This document shows positions 57,554-64,000 of a stretch of 64,000 nt of DNA, piece after piece. The translations under genes and the position numbers were made by a program. The notes beneath the pieces are model-generated. The model saw nothing but the letters and a program-made list of their open reading frames with translations, searched no databases and was not told the origin of the DNA. The stretch's first letter is position 1. Each line of letters begins with the position of its first letter. This DNA is from Trichostrongylus colubriformis (lineage: Eukaryota; Nematoda; Chromadorea; Rhabditida; Trichostrongylidae): the NCBI GenBank assembly GCA_963978905.1, contig OZ022258.1:49832591-49896590 (forward strand), written 5' to 3'.

Positions 57554-60500
57554 ATGCGGCGATTAGCTCTACTCACGTTGCTGGCCCACTATGTTTACCC
57601 CTCGCCTCCTATGTGCCAATGCCCTGGTGGACAACTTGGAAGTTCGTACTGAAACATCCATCTTTTGGTTACAATTTTTTAAAAATCAAACCATAGATCT
57701 GAAAAAATTTCAACAATCACGTTTTTCAGTGTCTTGCCCATCACCCATTCAATTAAACTGCCCTCCGATGCAGTGTCCTCCACCACCACCATGTAACCCA
57801 TTCCCGACGCTGGGCACTTTAATGCCACTTCCTGGAGTACAGGTGAGATTATTAAGGGATGTTGTTCATGTGTATCTAGACGACGCGCTATAACTCCATT
57901 CCAACATGAGCAGCCTGTGCAGGTCATTCTAAAGACACCGGCAAAGACAAAGAGAAATGCGAACTGGAAAGCCATTTCTCGTAAACAAGCATTTCAGCCC
58001 AGAAGAGATGATCTGTGGCGCGCTGGGCCTTTATAGCAACCTCCCGCGCATCTTTTCGAACAACAACGCTGCTATTTTCCGAGTTGCTGGGAGGACGGGG
58101 CGCCGTGCGCTGCTAGGGGACATACAGGGCTCCGTGAAGTGTCGAGAAAAGGAGCAGCTTCAGTACAACGCCCACCTGGATCGAATACGACCCCCTCCCT
58201 CTTCGACCTCTGCAATACCAGTGACTGTTGCCGGATTGTGTAATTGCAGTGTGCCTGTGCTTTACTGCCATGTATTCTCACCTGAAGCAAAAATATTCAT
58301 TTCTCACCTCCCCACCTGGAATCGTTGTGGAATACTCTTCGCTTTCCATCGCGGTTCATGGAAAGCTCAAATTCTAGTGCTCATCCTGCATCTCTGCAAG
58401 TACGAGCCCCCTCCTGTCTAGTCAAATACGATCCCCCTGTCGAGAAATCCTCGACTCCAGGTGTACCGTGGTGACATAACCCTTGCATGTTGCATCTACC
58501 TCCACCGGCAAGTGACGCAAAGGACGCGAAGGGAAGAGTAGAAAGGAGAGATTTGAGCTTCCCCGTTTTTCGGGCTTTGACCGTTTCCTTCCGCTCTTTC
58601 TCTACTGTTATACTATTCATAAGTTAGTTAGTCAGAATTACCCGTAACGGTGTCTTTGAGAGTACAGTCGCATTCTCAAGGCCTCTGTGCTTCTGTTTAG
58701 GTGTCGAAAAAACTGATTACAATGACATACTTTATTCGTTATCTTCTGTTTTGAAAAAAATCTGTTTTATAGGGACTCTCTCAGTTCACGTTGCCCACGC
58801 TGGCACCAATCAGCGGCAGTGCTTTCGGTCCACAATCGACGACCCCTCTCCCGCTACCCGTGGTACCACCGGCAAATGGTCAAGAATCTTTAGTACCTAT
58901 CCAAAACAATAAGGTGACTTCAGCCTCCAAAAAATCTGCATTAGGAAAATTTTCAAGCAGGTTTTGTTGATGAAAATGAAAATGCATAGAAAAAAGGAAG
59001 ATTTTATATGAAATAAAATGTGCAATAATAATAAAACAACGAACTGTGATACGATAGCGCTCCTATTACAGTATAACGCAGAACAACAACAGCAATACCA
59101 GCAACAACAACAACAATCTCAGCAGCAGCAGCAGCAGCAACAACAACAACAACAAGAATTTCAACAACAACATGAACAACAACAACATGAACAACAACAA
59201 GAGTTCCATACCGCACCACCTCTACCTCCACCACAGAGACAAGGTAAAGCTGCAACTATTCGGTGGGTCTGCAGCCCTTGGTCAGGACGCGACGTCGCGT
59301 AGATTTTACGGGGCCGCATGCGGCACATTCCCACGGCATTCGGGACAAACGACTCACCAACGAACCCCGTTGCTGTTTGGATGTGGCGCTCGCGGAGAGC
59401 TACGAATATTGTGCGATGTCGCGTTCTGACATAAACCTGCACATCCCAATTTATGTAAAAAAAAAACAATTGCAAAAATTAATTTTTCATTCCAGTGAGC
59501 GTACAACCAGCTGCTCAATTTGCTGAAACCATACCTGTGGATGCCACCACCAGGGTGACGACTTTACCCAGTGAGAGGTAGGAATAATTTGACCGCTTTT
59601 CTCCTGACTGGGAGTTTCTGTGATCTGCACAGCCGCGTCGCAGCCGCATGCGTCTTGATTCAGCCTCACTGACACAACTAGCAGACATCATAGCGAGTAC
59701 TCCTTAAAGGCCATGAATTTCAGCTATGTCGAAGCCGATTTACCAGAAGAAATTTCACAGGAAGAGATCGGTTCTGAGAGACTCCCTCTCTACGAAAATC
59801 AACCAAATAGTAAGTTGCCTGGAAACTAGCTGTTTTGTGCGGAATGATCCGGTTTTATATTGTTCTACTTTTGATGGTTATCGACAACCAATTCGTCGAG
59901 CTCAAGCGGCTCAAGCGGCCAACAACAGCAAACCAGAGGTCTTCACTGATAAGTGCAATGATGAACGTTTGAAGAAAATTATTGAAGAGGTAAGGAGTCC
60001 TTCGCTTTCACTTTGTACTTGTCTGCTGCTCAAGTGTCCCATTAACTTTTGTGCCAGCAGTATGTTTTCCTCCAAAATGGACTACGTCTTCTTGGTTCAG
60101 ATTAGGTATGGGCCAACACACTCCCACTGGGTCAAACTGCGTCCCTTTACGTACCTTCGCTTGCGGCCAGCATACAACGTAAACGAGCAAGGCAGTCGCA
60201 GCTCACAGTGACCCAGTATGACTGTTCTGGCCTACACTTCTTCGGAATGGCTATTTGGGAAACTCATTGACGGTACGCGTGCGACGCATGCTGTACAACG
60301 TCATAGTCACTAACAAAAAGGCATCGGCGAAGCCATCCGTAGCCACCAATAAGGCCGCGTTCATACTTTGCGTAACCGACGCCGGCACCGGCGGCGATGG
60401 CCTCAGAATCCTTTGATTGCCGCCGACGACGGTGTCATTCTGAAAACGCGCTCCATTTGCGAAACGTTTGACCCAACCACATCACAGTGCGAGATTCGGT

Positions 60501-62012
60501 CGAATTTTGGCGTAGTGCCAAATTATGCATGATAATCGTGGCGAGAGCCCACCAACTCGAATTCGAGTTTTGGCATAGTGTAGTGGTGTCAGTTACGTAA
60601 CACGGCCTAACAGTTCCTATCACCGGCGCGCATGCGACGCGTGCTTGTGACGTCACCGCCAGCTACCGCTGTCGTTACACAGCACGCGTCGCATGCGCGC
60701 CCGTGAGGGGTGCTGTAGGGGCGATAGCTCCGCGGAAGCTACCGCGCTAATGTCTATAATATTTTCTCCGCCCCCTTGGCATCTGTCCACAATCTGAACA
60801 GCGAGGTGCTTGCCGATGGCGCTAAAGTTTGGGTTTTGACCAATTGGTCCTCCAATCAGTGCACCCTCCCCGTTTTCAAAGCTCTTCGCTCCCGCATCAT
60901 AGGGTGGAGCGCGAGCATTGAAATGACATTGTTCCAGTGAGTCCATTGTCATTCGAGGCACGGTTGGTGAAGCTGACATTGCTTACTCACTGCCGGCATC
61001 GCCTGTGACTCATCCAATACCCGCAGCATACACATTCCCAAGAGTTTTTTTTTACTTTTATCCCCTCACCCCTCCTCTTGGGTTGAACCACTTGAAGCAG
61101 TGAAAAGTTTCATCAGAAATCTTGATTTTCTTATTCTTCGATGTTCTGGGCTCTCGTCCATGGGGATTCTCGAAAAGTGGTTATGCCTTGCGATTGGTTT
61201 GAGGCAGCCGGCTTGGAGCTGGACTGATACCTAGTTACGTATCAAACGCACAACCGTGGAATGGCATGTGTTGTCATGCGCACTCTCGCTAATCTTTTCG
61301 AGTTTCGACACTCTGGGGGCGTAAGTGATGATCGCGCTGCGTTGTCCAGGAAAATAGCACGCACAAGTGGGAATGCGCAAGACAATACTTGCCATTCTGC
61401 GATTATGCTGTCGCGCGATAAAATCGCCAAGTATAAACCCCTGCCTTGTGTTTGTGGCAGCATCTGTATTGGATGTGTGTGTTTAGGCGTTTGACAGTCT
61501 GCAAAGTACACGTTGTGCTGAAGATATTGTTCTTAAATCTGACCCTAGCTGACTCCGCCTGCTATACTTCACAGCAATTCGATCTCAACGTTACCAGTCA
61601 GGGAGGTCACTCCGCGTGCCCCGTTTCTGGTGACCGTAGAGCCACTCTTCCCTTTCTCCAAACGCTGATGTGGTGCTATTATTTTTTCAGACACACACTT
61701 CATATTCACGCGTCATTTTTGTGCTATTATCAAATTTATTCTTTCAAATTTCCAAAACTGCTCCTTCAGAATGTCGATGCCAATCCTTCGTCTTCGAAGC
61801 GTAAAATTCAAAAGGCAGCCACAGATGAGATCGGAGGGCTATTCGATGTGATCTGCTCAAATCATGACTTCAGTTACCTGGCTAACACACAGGTGAGTTC
61901 TCCTTTGGTTATTACTATGATATCCAAATACAGTAAGCATTTTCAGGTATTTTGTGAAGCCGGAAATGATGATGTGACGTGTTTTGCATTCCTTCATTCA
62001 CTGATACAATAG
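57554..62012 (+). CDS. Ground-like (GRL) secreted protein
   Basis: Nine exons with agreeing phases: 57554-57641, 57730-57842, 58773-58913, 59072-59243, 59496-59577, 59724-59809, 59901-59989 (acceptor could be 59907), 61770-61892, 61947-62012; about 319 residues. The N-terminus is a short signal peptide (RRLALLTLLAHYV) and then CQCPGG. Exon 2 has CPSPIQLNCPPMQCPPPPPC. Exon 4 is Gln-rich (33 of 57 residues). The C-terminal ground-like domain has its four cysteines (KCND, VICS, VFCE, VTCFAF) and the typical SKRKIQKAA and HDFSYL motifs. This domain marks hedgehog-related GRL proteins of nematodes, secreted mainly by epidermis-type cells (family knowledge). A TTGCAG at 57535-57540 could be a trans-splice acceptor. 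Start chosen as the only ATG between the upstream stop (57509) and the signal peptide. Confidence 0.92.
60352..60706. repeat. Inverted repeats in the large GRL intron
   Basis: A MITE-like end (aaggccgcgttcatactttgcg) sits at 60352. Bases 60620-60645 and 60681-60706 are 26-bp reverse complements with one mismatch (core GCGCATGCGACGCGTGCT). A third half-copy occurs near 60275. The intron is 1,780 bp, much longer than the others. Confidence 0.75.
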
Positions 62013-62068
62013 GAGCCATGTCTTTGATAGGTAATACCTACACTCAAATGGATCATATCTATGTCTGC

Positions 62069-62074
62069 AATAAA
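62069..62074 (+). promoter_or_regulatory. Polyadenylation signal of the GRL gene
   Basis: AATAAA lies 57 bases after the stop codon in an AT-rich 3' flank, a usual distance for nematode 3' UTRs. Confidence 0.65.
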
Positions 62075-62180
62075 TTATTTTAACAAAACATTTTTAGCCT
62101 TCGGCTAACTTTTAAAAGAATGCTTTGGTAACATGGCCAGGGTCGTGTGGCGTCAGCGCGATTCCGCGTCCTGATTCCTT

Positions 62181-62417
62181 AGGCCGCGGTCATACTTTGC
62201 GTTGTCTGCGGCAGGGCGTGGCCGCGTATCTTGCGTCTCCACACTGCCTCGTTGCCTGCGTCATCTCTGCACCTCCCCCGTGCCACTCTCTCTCGCTGCC
62301 TGTGAGAGAGAGTGGCACGGGAGAGGTGCAGAGATGGCGCAGGCAACGAGGCAGTGTGGAGACGCAAGATACGCGGCCACGCCCTGCCGCAGACAACGCA
62401 AAGTATGACCGCGGCCT
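62181..62417. mobile_element. 237-bp near-perfect palindromic MITE
   Basis: AGGCCGCGGTCATACTTTGC at the left and its reverse complement at the right. The whole element folds on a centre near 62302 with very few mismatches. Best copy of the 'CTGCCTCGTTGCCTG' family. The 202-codon frame running through it is an artefact. It lies between the convergent GRL and unc-60 3' ends. Confidence 0.9.
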
Positions 62418-62983
62418 TACGGGACCAGCGAAGTTGCTGCGCGCACGCGGTTCGACACGGCGTGGCTCCGTCAAGCCTTCATACGCTCAGACGCTGATAC
62501 CGGGCAGCGCGGGGTGGGTAGGGACGCAGGGTGCCATCTCTCCATCTCATATCACTTTTCGTATTTGTCAGATGGCACTCTGCCAGCCTCGATCTGCCGG
62601 CGTCAGTGCCGCAGAGTATGTAGTCGCTCTTACGCCGCATCAACTCACCTGTGCTACACTAGCAAGTTCGCAGTGTGCGAATGGTGTTCATGGAATGGAT
62701 CTCATCACCTCACATAAACAAATAAACAAGTGATTCATAGTCAGGCACAAACACTTCATTGAGCTGGGACGACAAAAATAATTATCTGTAAATACACAAT
62801 TCTTCGAGTAGCTGGCCTGAAATCTGTTAAGGGACATGGCGAACCAAATAAAAAAGAAGAGGACGAGACTCAAACGACATAAAAACATGAAAACAGATTG
62901 GATTGAAATTGAAATGCGATGCAATAAAAATGAAACGAAAAGGGTGCTGAAATGAATAAGGGCTGAGGAGAAGCGCACAAAAA

Positions 62984-64000
62984 TTAAGTTCTCTGACTAC
63001 TGACTAGATCGTGCTTGATAGCCTTCTCATCCAGATCAGACAGATCCGATGCTTGAACCTAAAAGCAAAAATTTTAATGTTCAAACACCTAGTTTAAGGA
63101 AATGTATAAATTTTATTTGAATGACAAAATAACCACTTTCGTATTTTTTTCAGTTTAAATAAAGCTATTACATCTTTCTTTTTTTTTTTCTTGAAGACAC
63201 TGTCAGGAGGTCATTTTGGTCCATTGTCGAACTTGAAAGTAGAGGTGCGAAGTAGCGCAACAGAGAAAAAAGCAGGGGTGCTTAAGAAATAACACCCTTT
63301 AACAGGATCGCAGACTTGCTTACACTTCCCCGTTCAACTAAAAAATTACTTATAACTGAGTTCAGTCGAAGCAGTCACCGATAAGCGTTGCCCGCCCTCC
63401 ACAGCTACCCGGCCATCGAAACGGTTACGGCCGAAACGCAACTTAACGACACTGAGACAGCAGCTCAAGGCGCGCTTTTCAGAGCGGGTTTCTTCAAAGA
63501 TTACCCTTTCAAAATTCTCCATTTCTTTTCGCGAAGACATTTTTCACTTCTCTTTTTCGTCGTCATCTCTGATGGTTCCTATGTGACGCACCAACGTAGT
63601 GAATGTGTGATTTTGTTTTGATATTTATTTACTTACTTGAAGGCTAATAGAAAGGAATAGTAAATAGGCGGTACTTTGGTCGACATTCCAGCTGAGAAAT
63701 GTTCCAATGAACTTATAGAAGAAGTGATTTCTGTGAAAACCAAAGAGTTCCACCCACCTGCATCAGCGATTCAAGGCCGAGTGTCGACTTTAATGCACGA
63801 ACTGACGAAGCGTAGAGCATTCGACGACGTACCGGTGCTTCATCAGGACAGCTAAAACAGGATACATCGATTTATTGATTCAGCTTGTCTCTAATTGTAA
63901 GAACAACAAATATGTACTGAGGTGTGTTTGAAAAAGAATTGCAAGATTACTTACTACTGTACAAATATAACCTTGTTCAGCTTACTACCACCTTCCGTAC
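62984..64000 (-). CDS. unc-60: ADF/cofilin (UNC-60B-type), last three exons, partial
   Basis: Minus-strand exons: 64000-63955 (continues off the window), 63851-63758 and 63058-62984, with agreeing phases and good borders (TA|GTAAGT, TTTTAG, CAG|GTGGGT, CTTTTAG). The reading is LNKVIFVQY, then CPDEAPVRRRMLYASS...LGLESLMQ, then VQASDLSDLDEKAIKHDL...SSQRT and stop. This is the C-terminal half of an ADF-homology domain and matches the UNC-60B isoform of C. elegans (recognised from memory). ADF/cofilin binds and severs actin filaments. In C. elegans the locus makes two isoforms by alternative 3' exons, B mainly in muscle; here only B-type exons are visible, and A-type exons would lie beyond 64000. 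Convergent with the GRL gene, with 971 bp between stop codons. Confidence 0.93.

Noticed and set aside
57730..57975. Minus-strand signal-peptide-like frame (MAFQFAFLFVFAGVF) inside the GRL gene
   Set aside because: It runs antisense into GRL exon 2 and has no convincing splice sites; the sense gene explains the conservation.
62125..62733. 202-codon plus-strand open frame, one of the longest in the window
   Set aside because: It runs through a near-perfect palindromic MITE, and both strands are open there; no domain.
63680..63862. Plus-strand protein-like frame (VDIPAEKCSNELIEE...)
   Set aside because: It is the antisense shadow of the strongly conserved UNC-60B-type exon on the minus strand, with phase-consistent neighbours only on that strand.
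1..64000. CRISPR arrays, bacterial operons, riboswitches
   Set aside because: None seen; introns and nematode gene families show eukaryotic DNA.

Overview
The window looks like nuclear DNA of a clade V nematode, most likely a strongylid such as a hookworm. Evidence: short introns (about 43-70 bp) with GT...(T)TCAG/TTTAG borders, a ground-like (GRL) cuticle-type gene, an ADF/cofilin gene whose last exons match the UNC-60B form of C. elegans, and an SL1-like spliced-leader sequence. It is gene-poor and full of DNA transposons, so most of the 64 kb is repeat-derived.

Three genes are well supported. (1) Minus strand, about 25.13-18.20 kb: a multi-exon EGF-repeat, single-pass membrane protein with a long cytoplasmic tail carrying PPPY and LPSY motifs; the 5' end is unresolved. 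(2) Plus strand, 57.55-62.01 kb: a nine-exon secreted ground-like protein with Cys/Pro-rich and Gln-rich segments and a C-terminal four-cysteine domain. (3) Minus strand, 64.00-62.98 kb: the last three exons of an unc-60 (ADF/cofilin) gene, running off the right edge and convergent with gene 2. Weaker candidates are two small secreted-protein genes (43.9-43.6 kb minus; 55.9-56.2 kb plus), a two-exon minus-strand gene at 33.4-32.9 kb, and open frames near 40.4-40.0, 54.9-54.5 and 55.9-55.5 kb.

0-18 kb: no confident gene; microsatellite, tandem and dispersed repeats, a degenerate full-length mariner (12.6-13.9 kb) and a palindromic mariner carrying a nested Tc1-like element (14.9-16.1 kb). 18-26 kb: the EGF gene, whose longer introns nearly all hold a terminal-inverted-repeat element. 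26-57 kb: mostly dispersed repeats, fold-back elements with TTAA-like ends, tRNA-derived SINE-like pieces, a mariner nested in a second mariner (46.8-48.2 kb) and the SL1-like site (50.4 kb). 57-64 kb: the GRL and unc-60 genes, with a near-perfect 237-bp palindrome between them.

The most unusual pattern is structural. Several unrelated transposon families occur as palindromes. In two mariner families the palindrome consists of two copies of the transposase 3' end facing outward. Transcribed across, such loci would give long hairpin RNAs matching the conserved C-terminus of mariner transposase, so they are candidate natural RNAi triggers against mariners. That role is inference; the palindromes themselves are visible in the sequence.
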